The notes: generated by a model from the sequence alone, not told the origin. Counted from the first letter of the stretch, positions 17,666-26,217 are shown. The stretch: 36,012 nt of DNA from Bacteroidia bacterium (GCA_030430845.1 JAUIKE010000081.1:1-36012), one strand, 5' to 3'. Program-made: numbers and translations.

Positions 17666-18367
17666 ATGCTACAAGCTACCAATCTTACAAAGAAGTACGG
17701 AAATTTCACGGCTCTGAACAGCCTGAACCTGTCTGTGAATGAAGGAGAGATCTTCTGCCTATTGGGCGCTAACGGGGCCGGTAAGTCTACGACCATCAAC
17801 CTGTTTCTCAATTTTATTGAGCCAACTGACGGCACGGCAAGCATCCAGTCAATGGATGTAACAAAGCATGCGAAGGAAACCAAGCAAATGCTTTCCTACA
17901 TCCCCGAAAATCTGATGCTGTACCCGAACCTGACCGGACTGGAAAACCTGGATTTTTTCTGCGGCTTAGGAGGTAAAAGCTACGAAAAAGAACAACTGGT
18001 AGAGCTGCTCCAACAATCGGGCCTACAGCCGGATTTCATCCATAAACGGGTAGGAAAATATTCTAAAGGAATGCGCCAAAAGGTCGGTATAGCCCTGGCG
18101 AGGGCCCGACAGGCCAGTGTACTGTTATTGGACGAGCCCACTTCGGGCTTGGATCCCAAAGCCAGTAATGAGTTTTCCGAACTGCTGTTAGACATGAAAG
18201 AAAAAGGAGTGGCCACGCTGATGGCCACTCATGATCTTTTCCGTGCCAAGGATACCGGCACACACATCGGCATCATGAAAGAAGGAGAATTAATAGAACA
18301 GTTTGCCTCTGCTGACGTCAGTTTTCAAGACCTGGAAAAATTGTACCTCAAGCATATGCATAACTAG
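17666..18367 (+). CDS. ABC transporter ATP-binding protein
   Basis: A 233-residue cytoplasmic ATPase. I use the ATG at 17666, 1 bp after the stop of the lipoprotein gene, because the ABC fold begins there (MLQATNLTKKYG); an upstream in-frame ATG at 17519 would only add residues read from inside the lipoprotein gene. Walker A is GANGAGKS (34-41), the signature is YSKGMRQKV (132-140, in place of LSGGQ, usual in the ABC-2/CcmA-like class), Walker B is LLLDEPTSGLDP (153-164) and the H-loop is His189 in ATHD. It is the same length as, and clearly paralogous to, the ATPase at 29015. It should energise the permease pair at 18471 and 19900, although a 28-bp hairpin separates it from them. It may also serve the ATPase-less pair at 10945-13805. 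Confidence 0.93.
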   Translation: MLQATNLTKKYGNFTALNSLNLSVNEGEIFCLLGANGAGKSTTINLFLNFIEPTDGTASIQSMDVTKHAKETKQMLSYIPENLMLYPNLTGLENLDFFCGLGGKSYEKEQLVELLQQSGLQPDFIHKRVGKYSKGMRQKVGIALARARQASVLLLDEPTSGLDPKASNEFSELLLDMKEKGVATLMATHDLFRAKDTGTHIGIMKEGELIEQFASADVSFQDLEKLYLKHMHN

Positions 18368-18375
18368 TTCAAAGG

Positions 18376-18434
18376 AGTTGATTGGTTGAAATAGCCCCGC
18401 GCCTGAGGCGCGGGGCTATTTCAACCAATCAACT
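18376..18434 (+). repeat. 28-bp perfect inverted repeat with TGA loop, intra-operon hairpin
   Basis: Arms 18376-18403 and 18407-18434 are exact reverse complements with a 3-nt loop (TGA). The apex is GC-rich (CCCCGCGCC TGA GGCGCGGGG). It begins 8 bp after the ATPase stop and ends 36 bp before the permease start. No T-tract follows, so full intrinsic termination is unlikely. It may act as a partial terminator or an mRNA-stability element that sets more receptor, lipoprotein and ATPase relative to permease. Confidence 0.9.
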
Positions 18435-18470
18435 TATGGCCCTTTCGAAACTTGCATCAACTGAATCAAT

Positions 18471-19907
18471 ATGCAACAACTGCTGATCATCATTAAAAAA
18501 GAAATAATCATAGCCCTCCGCGAAAAACTGGTGTTGGTGCTCGGAGGGATTATGGTGTTGTTACTTGGAATTGCCCTGTATGCTGGCTTCCTGTCTTATC
18601 AACAGCAACAGACCATTATTACCCAAAAGCAGGCTGAGAAGAGGGAGGAGTGGCTCCATCAGGGAGACAAACACCCCCATATAGCCGCCCATTACGGCAC
18701 CTTTGTGTTTAAGCCCAAAACCGTGTTGAGCCTATTCGATTTCGGATTGGATGCATTCACCGGCACCTCTATATATTTGGAAGCGCACCATCAGCACGAA
18801 TTTATGTTCAGGCCTGCACAAGATCATAGTAGCATGATTCGATTTGGTGAGTTGAGCGCTACATTGGTTTTGAAAGTATTGATCCCCTTATTGATCATTT
18901 TCCTAAGTTTTAATGCCTACACAAGGGAGAGGGAAAGTGGAACCCTTAAGTTATTGATAAGCCAGGGGATTTCCTTTGGCACGCTCAGTTGGGGAAAGAT
19001 ACTGGCTTATTGCACGATACTGACTATCATTTTATCGCCTTTTCTGATAGGGCTCCTACTGTTCTCATGGGTGGGGAATCCTTCGCAAGCTATGCCCGAT
19101 GAAACCCTGAGGTTGGTGTTATTGACTTTGGCTTATGGCGTTTATCTGTTTCTGTTCATCAGCTTTTCGGTATGGGTCTCCTTACGATCCTCCACCGGGA
19201 GAAATGCGCTATTGATATTACTATCCAGCTGGATATTCCTGACCATTTTGATGCCCAAAACAGTCGTAAACCTGAGCAAAAGTCTGTATACACTTCCATC
19301 AATGCGGGAATTCAAGGAAGCCATTGAGCAAGGGAAGGTGTATGGGTTGGACGGGAAAACGCCTCGATCGGAGCGAATAGCCAGTTTGGAAAAAAGGCTC
19401 CTTGAGGAATACAAAGTCGATTCGGTTCATCAGCTTCCTTTTAACTTTGAGGGAGTCAAGATGCAAGATGGAGAAGAATATACCCATAAGGTTTATGACC
19501 ATCATTTTGGCAAAATAAAGGAGACCTTTCATCGGCAAAATCGCCTAAGTAGTTTCGCCAGCCTGATCAACCCCTTTTTATCTGTTCAAAACCTCTCCAT
19601 GGCCTTTTCAGGAACCGATATGTATACCTTCCTTCATTTTGAGGAACAAGTAGAGACCTACCGAAGGGAGATGATTCGGAAAATGAACAATGATATGGCT
19701 GAAAACTCCAAATACGGAGAATTTTTTGAATACGCCGCCGGTAGGGATTTATGGGAAGAATTGGAAGACTTTTCTTACCAACCTCCTACTGTGGGTGAGT
19801 TGCTACAGCAATACCGGCTGGAATTAGCTTCTCTGTTCATTTGGACAGCCCTGTTCCTGTTACTGATCAATTACACTAATCGAAAAATGAAACCACTTCA
19901 TGGATAA
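18471..19907 (+). CDS. DUF3526-type ABC-2 permease, type A
   Basis: A 478-residue inner-membrane ABC-2 permease, paralogous to the genes at 12393 and 27598. Transmembrane helix at about 20-42, then an extracytoplasmic domain with KHPHIAAHYGTFVFKP (about 63-78) and IYLEAHHQHEF, a helical block (about 135-265) carrying FNAYTRERESGTLKLLISQG as coupling segment, a second soluble region of about 150 residues and a final helix (about 448-468). It overlaps the type B permease gene by 8 bp, so the two are translationally coupled and likely form a heterodimer with the ATPase at 17666. The PHxAAHxG motif is conserved in all three type A proteins; its two histidines could bind a metal or ligand on the outer side, which is inference. 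Confidence 0.87.
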   Translation: MQQLLIIIKKEIIIALREKLVLVLGGIMVLLLGIALYAGFLSYQQQQTIITQKQAEKREEWLHQGDKHPHIAAHYGTFVFKPKTVLSLFDFGLDAFTGTSIYLEAHHQHEFMFRPAQDHSSMIRFGELSATLVLKVLIPLLIIFLSFNAYTRERESGTLKLLISQGISFGTLSWGKILAYCTILTIILSPFLIGLLLFSWVGNPSQAMPDETLRLVLLTLAYGVYLFLFISFSVWVSLRSSTGRNALLILLSSWIFLTILMPKTVVNLSKSLYTLPSMREFKEAIEQGKVYGLDGKTPRSERIASLEKRLLEEYKVDSVHQLPFNFEGVKMQDGEEYTHKVYDHHFGKIKETFHRQNRLSSFASLINPFLSVQNLSMAFSGTDMYTFLHFEEQVETYRREMIRKMNNDMAENSKYGEFFEYAAGRDLWEELEDFSYQPPTVGELLQQYRLELASLFIWTALFLLLINYTNRKMKPLHG

Positions 19908-21333
19908 AAGCATAAAAACACTCTTACGCTATGAGTGGACATCCTTTGTTCGCAACAAGTTCCAGTTGTTCATGCTGGCTGTTATTATGTTGTTTGGGGT
20001 GTATGCCATTTATAGTGGGCAATCCGAGATCAATGCCCAGCGTAAAACGATTCAGGCCGTCACTCAAATAGAGCAGGAAGAGTTTTCACAGTACCAGGCC
20101 AGTTTTGATGAAGAATTGAGGTCGCTGGAGGAGGAAGAACTGCACGATATAGCCTCCCGCCCCTCTTTTGCCTGGTTCAGGCATGGCTATCATGCCATCA
20201 TTCCTCCGCATGATTATGCCGCTTTGGCTATTGGTCAGCGGGATCTATTTCGCTACTACTATCGCCTCACGGGCATGAGCCTGCACTACCAACTCTTTGA
20301 GAACGAACTAGCCAACCCTGTGAACCTGATGGTAGGCAACTTCGACCTGTCCTTTGTTCTGGTGTACCTCTTTCCGCTTTTAATCATTGCGTTCTGTTAT
20401 GGCTTGTATTCTTCGGAAAAGGAAAACGGCACTTTGGCGCTATTACAAATTCAAGCGGTCAGTATTCGGCGCATCATCCTGGTCCGCCTTGTTTTTTACT
20501 TCGCAATAATTACGAGTTTAGCCATGCTCATTTCATGGCTGGGGCTGATCACTTCCGGCCCTCCCTTTAAGACTGAAAACCTGGTGCCGGCCATGGCCTG
20601 GACTGCGGGCGTACTGGCCTATTTCTCCTTCTGGTTCGCCTTAATGTTTCTAATAGCCAGCTTGCGTAAAAGCTCTTCTTTTAACGCCATCACAGCTATT
20701 GCTTGCTGGCTTTTGTTCCTGATCGTCATTCCCGCCATACTCAATGTGGTGGTCACCACCAAATACCCCTTAAGTAGTACTGCACTGGCAGGGCTTACCC
20801 GAAGGACCGGCCTGGAGGACGAAAATGATGAGGCAGAGGTCAGGGAAGTCATCATGGAGTACCTTGCTCATAAACCTCAATTGGCAGGTAGTGACAGCTT
20901 GATCAATGATAATATGATGGCCAAGGGATATGCAGCGTTTACATCGCTCAAGGACATCAATAGCCAGAAACTGGTGGACCAATACAATGAGCAGGTAGCC
21001 AATCGAACTTCCTGGACCAGTCGATATCACTGGCTAAGTCCTGCCGTAAACATGCAGGAGGTACTAGCACAAATTGCTGAAACCGACCTGCATACTTTCC
21101 TGCGTTTTCAAGACGCCCTGGCTGATTTTCACGGGGATATTACGGATTTTTATTTTTCCAGGCTTTTTTGGAATCGCCCTATTTTACTGGAAGATTATCA
21201 TAACCGGCCGGTATTTCAAATGACTGAAACCTCTAATCGATGGAGCAGCGTTGGCTTGGGCCTGGGTAAAATTCTATTGGCAGCCGCTTTAACCTTTTTC
21301 TTAGGGTTTTATTTGTTTATGATTGATGTTTAG
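19900..21333 (+). CDS. DUF3526-type ABC-2 permease, type B
   Basis: A 477-residue inner-membrane ABC-2 permease, paralogous to 10945 and 26282. Helix at about 20-36, extracytoplasmic domain with DYAALAIGQRDLFRYYYRLTG (about 104-124; the GQRDLFRYYY core matches the other type B proteins), helices from about 150 to 290 with YSSEKENGTLALLQIQA, a soluble loop rich in charged residues and a last helix ending LFMIDV. Its ATG overlaps the last codons of the type A gene by 8 bp. A 76-bp gap to the amidohydrolase gene follows, with no hairpin that I can see, so read-through is possible. Confidence 0.87.
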   Translation: MDKSIKTLLRYEWTSFVRNKFQLFMLAVIMLFGVYAIYSGQSEINAQRKTIQAVTQIEQEEFSQYQASFDEELRSLEEEELHDIASRPSFAWFRHGYHAIIPPHDYAALAIGQRDLFRYYYRLTGMSLHYQLFENELANPVNLMVGNFDLSFVLVYLFPLLIIAFCYGLYSSEKENGTLALLQIQAVSIRRIILVRLVFYFAIITSLAMLISWLGLITSGPPFKTENLVPAMAWTAGVLAYFSFWFALMFLIASLRKSSSFNAITAIACWLLFLIVIPAILNVVVTTKYPLSSTALAGLTRRTGLEDENDEAEVREVIMEYLAHKPQLAGSDSLINDNMMAKGYAAFTSLKDINSQKLVDQYNEQVANRTSWTSRYHWLSPAVNMQEVLAQIAETDLHTFLRFQDALADFHGDITDFYFSRLFWNRPILLEDYHNRPVFQMTETSNRWSSVGLGLGKILLAAALTFFLGFYLFMIDV

Positions 21334-21409
21334 TTGTATGTCATTTGCCTGGGCCTATACTTAAACAGTTTCATTTTAGAATAAAACTTCTATTTTAGGT
21401 GAAAAAAAA

Positions 21410-23020
21410 ATGCGCGGACCACATTTACTGCTTTGCCTTTTTATGCTCTTTTCGCTAAATAGTTGGGCCCAACCCATTCCTAAAGCACCAGACCGGGTTC
21501 GGGGAGAGGGGCCTTTTAGCCAACTTATTATTAGAGGGGTTACATTGATAAATGGTAATGGATCTCCGTCGATCGGGCCGGTGGATATAGTTGTGGAGCA
21601 AAATATCATTAAAGAAATTAAAGTAGTGGGCTATCCAGGTGTGGAAATTGATGAGGGAAGACGCCCAAAACTAAAAGCAGGTGGGAAAGAGCTGGACTGC
21701 AATGGAATGTTCCTAATACCCGGCCTAATCGATATGCATGCCCATATTGGCGGCGCGGCCCAAGGCACCCCTGCAGAATACGTCTACAAGCTATGGCTGG
21801 GGCATGGCATCACAACGGTTCGAGAAGTGATGGCGCGCAATGGTTTAGATTGGACCCTGGAAGAAAAGCAACGCTCAGAAAAGAACGAAATTGCGGCACC
21901 AAGGATCTTTACCTATATGGGTTTTAGCATGAAAGACGAGGGAGGAAGAGGTCCTACGCCAAGCAGTCCTGAGGAAGCACGGAAGTGGGTTCAAAGGATA
22001 GCGGCCAAGGGAGCGGATGGCGTAAAATTCAGGTATGGACCCGCTCCTGAGGTAATGGAAGCTGCACTCACCGAGATCAAGAAACTAGGTTTGCGCTCTG
22101 CCGCCCATCATGATCAAATGAATGTGGCACAATGGAATGTACTCCACTCTGCTAGATTAGGTCTCACTTCGATGGAGCATTGGTACGGCCTTCCCGAAGC
22201 ACTATTTGATGATAAAACCATCCAAAATTATTCACTCAATTACAATTACGGCAACGAACAGGATCGGTTTGGAGAAGCGGGCCTTCTTTGGCTACAGGCT
22301 GCTAAACCGGGCTCGAAAAAATGGAATCAAGTAATGGATGAATTAATTGCATTGGATTTTACCTTGGTCCCAACTTTCAATATATACGAAGCTAACCGAG
22401 ATCTTCACAGAGCGCGCAGAGCCGAATGGCATGAAGAATACACCCTGCCAAGCTTATGGCGATTTTACATGCCCAGCTTGATTTCCCATGGGTCGTACTG
22501 GCATTATTGGTCTACTGAAAAAGAGGTCCAATGGCGCAAAAACTACGAACTCTGGATGCAATTCATCAATGAATACAAAAATAAAGGAGGCCGTGTGGCG
22601 GCCGGGTCGGATTCCGGCTTTATCTACCAACTTTTTGGGTTTTCTTACATTCGTGAACTGGAACTGCTGAGAGAAGCTGGGTTCCACCCGCTAGAGGTGT
22701 TGAGGTCCGCCACCCTCAAAGGAGCACAAGCTTTGGGCATGGGAGACCAATTGGGTAGCATTGAAGTTGGGAAATATGCCGACTTTGCCATCCTTGAGGA
22801 CAATCCACTCGAAAACCTCAAAGTCCTGTACGGCACCGGAGCCATTAAACTAACAGAGGATAATGAAGTCATCCGAACGGGTGGCGTTCAGTACACCGTC
22901 AAAGATGGCATCCTTTACAATGCCAAGGAATTATTAGAAGACGTCAAAACCATGGTGGAGCAATCCAAGCAACCAGACGATTTTGAAATAAGGCAACCGG
23001 GGCAGAAGGGACAGAATTAA
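21410..23020 (+). CDS. exported metal-dependent amidohydrolase
   Basis: A 536-residue amidohydrolase-superfamily protein with signal peptide MRGPHLLLCLFMLFSLNSWAQ, so periplasmic. The metal-site residues are present in order: His110 and His112 in PGLIDMHAHIGG, Lys206 in GADGVKFRYG (the carbamylated-lysine position of binuclear members), His233/234 in SAAHHD, His257 in SMEHW and Asp401 in VAAGSDSG. The C-terminal composite beta-sandwich ends with GSIEVGKYADFAILEDNPLENL, typical of imidazolonepropionase/prolidase-like members. Expected role is hydrolysis of an amide or cyclic amide; the substrate is not evident. It lies 76 bp after the permease pair, either as the last gene of that operon or with its own promoter. 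A hairpin terminator follows 3 bp after its stop. Confidence 0.88.
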   Translation: MRGPHLLLCLFMLFSLNSWAQPIPKAPDRVRGEGPFSQLIIRGVTLINGNGSPSIGPVDIVVEQNIIKEIKVVGYPGVEIDEGRRPKLKAGGKELDCNGMFLIPGLIDMHAHIGGAAQGTPAEYVYKLWLGHGITTVREVMARNGLDWTLEEKQRSEKNEIAAPRIFTYMGFSMKDEGGRGPTPSSPEEARKWVQRIAAKGADGVKFRYGPAPEVMEAALTEIKKLGLRSAAHHDQMNVAQWNVLHSARLGLTSMEHWYGLPEALFDDKTIQNYSLNYNYGNEQDRFGEAGLLWLQAAKPGSKKWNQVMDELIALDFTLVPTFNIYEANRDLHRARRAEWHEEYTLPSLWRFYMPSLISHGSYWHYWSTEKEVQWRKNYELWMQFINEYKNKGGRVAAGSDSGFIYQLFGFSYIRELELLREAGFHPLEVLRSATLKGAQALGMGDQLGSIEVGKYADFAILEDNPLENLKVLYGTGAIKLTEDNEVIRTGGVQYTVKDGILYNAKELLEDVKTMVEQSKQPDDFEIRQPGQKGQN

Positions 23021-23023
23021 TGA

Positions 23024-23058
23024 GGCTGTCTCATCCGCCTGAGGCGGATGAGACAGCC
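23024..23058. terminator. bidirectional hairpin between convergent genes
   Basis: Arms 23024-23039 and 23043-23058 form a perfect 16-bp stem with a TGA loop. It starts 3 bp after the amidohydrolase stop and ends 7 bp before the stop of the convergent PhoX-family gene, the natural position for a shared terminator. It has the same CGCC-TGA-GGCG-like apex as the hairpin at 18376. No long T-tract is present on either strand. Confidence 0.75.
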
Positions 23059-23065
23059 AATAAAT

Positions 23066-24682
23066 CTAATACAGTTGCAATATTTCCTCCAGTAAATGCC
23101 CCTGAATCGCTACCACTGCCGGTTTGGGTATTGCTTCTCCACCATCAGGCCAGTGACTGGTCAACTGGTTCATTGATAGAGAATATTCACCAGGATGTTG
23201 TACGCTTAAAAACAAGGTTTTTCCATCAGGAGCAAACCACGGGCCGGTCAGTTCCGCATCAGTAGGTGCACTGGCAACCTGAATGACTTCGCCTGCTTGT
23301 GCTCCTTTTCTGGGAACAAAAAACAAGCCGTTGTTTTTAAATTCTTTGTAGGGTTCCTTATTCATCAGGCTTCCGGAGATATCGGAAGTAAACCATAGAT
23401 TACCGGCCAGGTCAAACGCCATGTTGTCTGGGCAGGCGAAGCCTGTTTCAACTCCACCGGCCAAATAAACTTCCGACTTGAACGTCAGTGCCGCATGATC
23501 ATTATTTTCCTCTTCAATTTTCAGGATGGACCCATAGTAGTTGTTTACAGACGTATTATTGGTTAAAGAGACCAATACGTTGCCGTTGATCGGATCAATC
23601 TCGATATCTTCAGGTCGGTCAAGGGGGGTACCACCAATTGATCTAGCTGCTTCTCTCAAGCGAATAAGTACTTCTGTTTGATTTTTAAAAAGCTTTTGGA
23701 GTACAGGAGACTCTTCATAATTCAGAGATTCCCATCGATTTAAAAGAATATTAGCGACATAAAGAGTGCCTTCTGATAAACTTCCGGGTTTGGAGCTGAT
23801 GAATTTGTACAGGCATTGATTGATAGCGTCGTCTCCAGTGTAAACGACCAGCCTGCCGTCTTCCAACTCTTTTATGGTGGCACATTCATGGGCACAGCGA
23901 CCGAGCGCCACATGTTTTTGAGCCTGGCCGGTTTTGGGATCAACTTCTACCACCCATCCGTAGTGCTCAGGCGGAAAATCATAATGCTTGTACCAACCGA
24001 AATCGCCTATGCGGGCCGGTACTCTTTCCCCATTTTTGAAATTCCGCTCACCATAATATTGGTCGTAATTTTCTTCGCAGGTCAGGATGGTTCCCCAGGG
24101 TGTAACTCCACCGGAGCAATTACCAAGGGTGCCGATAGCTTCCGTTTTACCTGCAATAGGTTCTTCCCAGTTAAAAGGTATCGGAGTGCGACCGCTGATC
24201 CGTCGATTATGGGGCGCATTTTCGATCATTTCCCACTTGCCGTTTTTCTTTTTCCGGATATGGATAAAACTACCTCCCACATTATACTGCTCCTTTTCAA
24301 CCTGCTCCTTTGTTTTTTCGGCACTTCCGTCAAAAGCGGAAACGAATAAAGGGTCGACATACTCGTGATTAACCCAAAGGAGGCCTTCATCAGGGTTACT
24401 GTCGTCTAGTGGTATAAATGCCGTAAAATCATTATTAAAACCAAAAGTTTCGGTGGGTGTAATCGAATCGCCCCATCGGGCGATGATGTGAAAATTAAGG
24501 CCGTTCGCTAGTTTGAGTATGTCTTTATCTGAAGGTTTGATGCCCTTCACAAAAGGCAGGTCTTTATTGGTGGGGATAGAGGTAAAAAATTTGCCGGCAA
24601 GAAGCGTAGGCGTAACGGATAGGCTAAGTGCGCCTTTACCTAAAAACTCCAGAAAGGTTCTTCTTTGAATTGATTTTTTCAT
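23066..24682 (-). CDS. PhoX-family (DUF839) Tat-exported protein
   Basis: A 538-residue protein with a twin-arginine signal (QRRTFLEFLGKGALSLS). The body is the DUF839/PhoX six-bladed propeller: GLLWVNHEYV, TLGNCSGGVTPWGTILTCEENYDQYYG (about 187-213, with the conserved Cys and Glu residues), HYGWVVEVDP, RPEDIEIDP, FACPDNMAFD and TGPWFAPDGKTLFLSVQHPG. PhoX enzymes are calcium- and iron-dependent alkaline phosphatases; many DUF839 members are not biochemically tested, so phosphatase activity is the family expectation only. It lies 204 bp after the His-rich lipoprotein gene, a gap in which I see no clear promoter or terminator, so membership of the ABC/MerC operon is possible but uncertain. Confidence 0.85.
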   Translation of the reverse strand: MKKSIQRRTFLEFLGKGALSLSVTPTLLAGKFFTSIPTNKDLPFVKGIKPSDKDILKLANGLNFHIIARWGDSITPTETFGFNNDFTAFIPLDDSNPDEGLLWVNHEYVDPLFVSAFDGSAEKTKEQVEKEQYNVGGSFIHIRKKKNGKWEMIENAPHNRRISGRTPIPFNWEEPIAGKTEAIGTLGNCSGGVTPWGTILTCEENYDQYYGERNFKNGERVPARIGDFGWYKHYDFPPEHYGWVVEVDPKTGQAQKHVALGRCAHECATIKELEDGRLVVYTGDDAINQCLYKFISSKPGSLSEGTLYVANILLNRWESLNYEESPVLQKLFKNQTEVLIRLREAARSIGGTPLDRPEDIEIDPINGNVLVSLTNNTSVNNYYGSILKIEEENNDHAALTFKSEVYLAGGVETGFACPDNMAFDLAGNLWFTSDISGSLMNKEPYKEFKNNGLFFVPRKGAQAGEVIQVASAPTDAELTGPWFAPDGKTLFLSVQHPGEYSLSMNQLTSHWPDGGEAIPKPAVVAIQGHLLEEILQLY

Positions 24683-24886
24683 ACTTACATCTTCATTTTT
24701 TGAATGGCGGATTTGAATGGGCGGATGCTCTGCTTTTCATTCCCGTTGCCAAGGTCAGTATAAAACTAAGCGATAGCATCGACATTTGGAAAGTTTTTAT
24801 CGGTATTTCAAACCTTAAAAAAGTAGTAGGAAGAGGCTCAGAATGATTATTTCAATCCTTTTCTATTTTCTGGAAGGCCTGGCAGC

Positions 24887-25282
24887 TTAATGTCCTTTAA
24901 GAATTAATAACAACTCGTCTTTAATAGCCCGCACCGAATCCAGCAGCTCCGTTTGGACGTCCAGCATCATTTCAGGAGTAAGATCCAACTGAGGCCCATG
25001 ATCGTGATCATGATCATGGTGGTCGTGCTCATGTTCATGCTCAAACCCGGGAACCTCGATAAGGCTCTCGTTCCAATTGTTTAAACGGGTTTCGAGCCGG
25101 TTTACCTGCTCATTTTTATCGGACAGCTTCCCGATCATTTCCCGGCTCTCTTCCGCTATTTCCAGGGATTGCTGATGGAGGAGAAATGCCTCTTCCAGCA
25201 GAGGGTCGGGTTTTGAAGAACCCGAACAAGCCAGGTTCAACACGAGTAGTAAATATAGCCACTTAATCGTTCGGATTTTCAT
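24887..25282 (-). CDS. His-rich lipoprotein, probable metal binder
   Basis: A 131-residue lipoprotein of no family that I recognise. The lipobox is LNLAC with lipid Cys19. A helical, heptad-like region (about 27-75) is followed by HEHEHDHHDHDHDH (82-95), eight histidines alternating with acidic residues, which is a typical zinc, nickel or copper binding stretch. A second amphipathic helix (about 100-128) ends the protein at GH. The residues just after the cysteine (SGSSKPD) are not acidic, so it may stay on the periplasmic side rather than the surface. The gene starts 7 bp after the CxxC-protein gene and is co-transcribed with it, the MerC-like gene and the ABC genes. The likely role is to buffer or pass a metal in the periplasm, an inference from composition and context. 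Confidence 0.8.
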   Translation of the reverse strand: MKIRTIKWLYLLLVLNLACSGSSKPDPLLEEAFLLHQQSLEIAEESREMIGKLSDKNEQVNRLETRLNNWNESLIEVPGFEHEHEHDHHDHDHDHGPQLDLTPEMMLDVQTELLDSVRAIKDELLLILKGH

Positions 25283-25289
25283 AAAAATG

Positions 25290-25772
25290 CTAGTTTGAAT
25301 TTTTTAAATGAGCGGCTTCCTGCAGAATATAGTTACAATGGTCGAACTCGGTACTGTTGAGCTTCAGAATTCCTTCGAAGCTCACCTGCTCGTCCATTCG
25401 GATGTGATGCGTCAGTTTTTTACTCAATTGAAGCTCCACGACCGTTTCCGGGCCGGCTCCGCCACAAAAAAAGCAGGCTGAATAAGGGTATCTGGATAAA
25501 ACATAAATGCCGCTTTCTGGTTCGAGTGGAATAAAATAGCCATTCAGAACAACACGCTTGCCCTCCTGTGCTTTGGGCTGTTGGCCAAAAACCGGTGTCA
25601 GCCAGTACAATTGGGTCTCCTCATCGTATTTTTCCTTAAAGCTAACATCGGCCAGTACATTCCAGCTAATCTCTGTTTGAGCAAGAATTTCCGTTGGTCG
25701 GACAAACAGCAGCATGAAAAAAGCCAGGCTCCAAAGTGGCTTTATAATAGATCGATTTTGAGGTATATGCAT
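25290..25772 (-). CDS. exported small OB-like protein with CxxC (DUF3299-like?)
   Basis: A 160-residue protein with a signal peptide ending near LAQ (residue 32). The core reads as a small beta-barrel: KRVVLNGYFIPLEPESG (72-88), YVLSRYPYSACFFCGGAGPETVVEL (90-114) and VSFEGILKLNSTEFDHCNYIL (130-150). Cys100 and Cys103 form a CxxC followed by GGAGPE, and Cys146 lies near the end. The arrangement recalls DUF3299-type proteins that occur beside metal-uptake genes, but I am not certain of the family. The cysteines could bind a metal or be redox active. It lies between the MerC-like gene (34 bp upstream) and the His-rich lipoprotein gene (7 bp downstream), so a role in metal handling outside the cytoplasm is likely. 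Confidence 0.75.
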   Translation of the reverse strand: MHIPQNRSIIKPLWSLAFFMLLFVRPTEILAQTEISWNVLADVSFKEKYDEETQLYWLTPVFGQQPKAQEGKRVVLNGYFIPLEPESGIYVLSRYPYSACFFCGGAGPETVVELQLSKKLTHHIRMDEQVSFEGILKLNSTEFDHCNYILQEAAHLKNSN

Positions 25773-25806
25773 GTTTTTAGATTTTTAAGCTAAGCGTCCA
25801 TTTTCT

Positions 25807-26217
25807 CTAATCACATCTATTATTGCTGCAGGCTTTGCAATACCGATAGTTAAACACATGAGTGGTAGCCAACGCAATGGAGCCGGCATACATGAGCCAT
25901 TCGCCTATCGGTGAGGCATTCATTTCGAGCAACAATCCCGTCGCAAAAACGATCCAGAAGGCCCAGAACAATAGGCGTATCTTCAAAAATGGTGTGTGGT
26001 ATGCCGCATACCAAACTGCCAGTAAACTTAATGTTAGAAAAACGGGATCCAGCATGCCCCACCAGCCTGTATGCTCGTGCCCGCTGTGGACGCCCACTCC
26101 ATCCAAAATCGGCTTAGCCACAAAAACAAAGGGAGTGAGCACACAGTGAATAAGGCAAAGGGAACTAACGGCTGCTCCAAAAAAATCAGCAGCGCTTTGA
26201 TTCTTGGTATAATTCAT
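25807..26217 (-). CDS. MerC-domain integral membrane protein
   Basis: A 136-residue inner-membrane protein with four hydrophobic stretches (about 13-35, 55-73, 80-97, 107-121). The first carries SSLCLIHCVLTP (Cys21, His24, Cys25), the hallmark of MerC-domain proteins, and a short loop GHEH (46-49) and a C-terminal CKACSNNRC add further possible metal ligands. MerC was described as a mercuric-ion transporter, but Bacteroidota homologues often lie beside Fur-family regulators and metal-uptake genes, with no mer operon. No merA or merR is visible here, so mercury resistance is unlikely. It starts 64 bp after the type B permease and belongs to the same minus-strand run of genes. Confidence 0.85.
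   Translation of the reverse strand: MNYTKNQSAADFFGAAVSSLCLIHCVLTPFVFVAKPILDGVGVHSGHEHTGWWGMLDPVFLTLSLLAVWYAAYHTPFLKIRLLFWAFWIVFATGLLLEMNASPIGEWLMYAGSIALATTHVFNYRYCKACSNNRCD

Noticed and set aside
18452..18476. TTGCAT-N13-ATGCAA inverted repeat at the permease start, possible seventh operator
   Set aside because: Spacing and half-sites do not match the 6-3-6 palindrome of the other six sites, and no promoter element fits it.
23816..24349. 177-codon plus-strand frame inside the PhoX-family gene
   Set aside because: The minus-strand frame carries the conserved DUF839 motifs throughout; the plus frame has no recognisable features.
25003..25045. Tandem GATCATG/CATGATC repeats
   Set aside because: They are codons of the His/Asp/Glu-rich segment of the lipoprotein and need no other explanation.
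25807..26217. Mercury-resistance locus because of the MerC-like gene
   Set aside because: No merA, merT, merP or merR is visible; the neighbours point to metal uptake instead.
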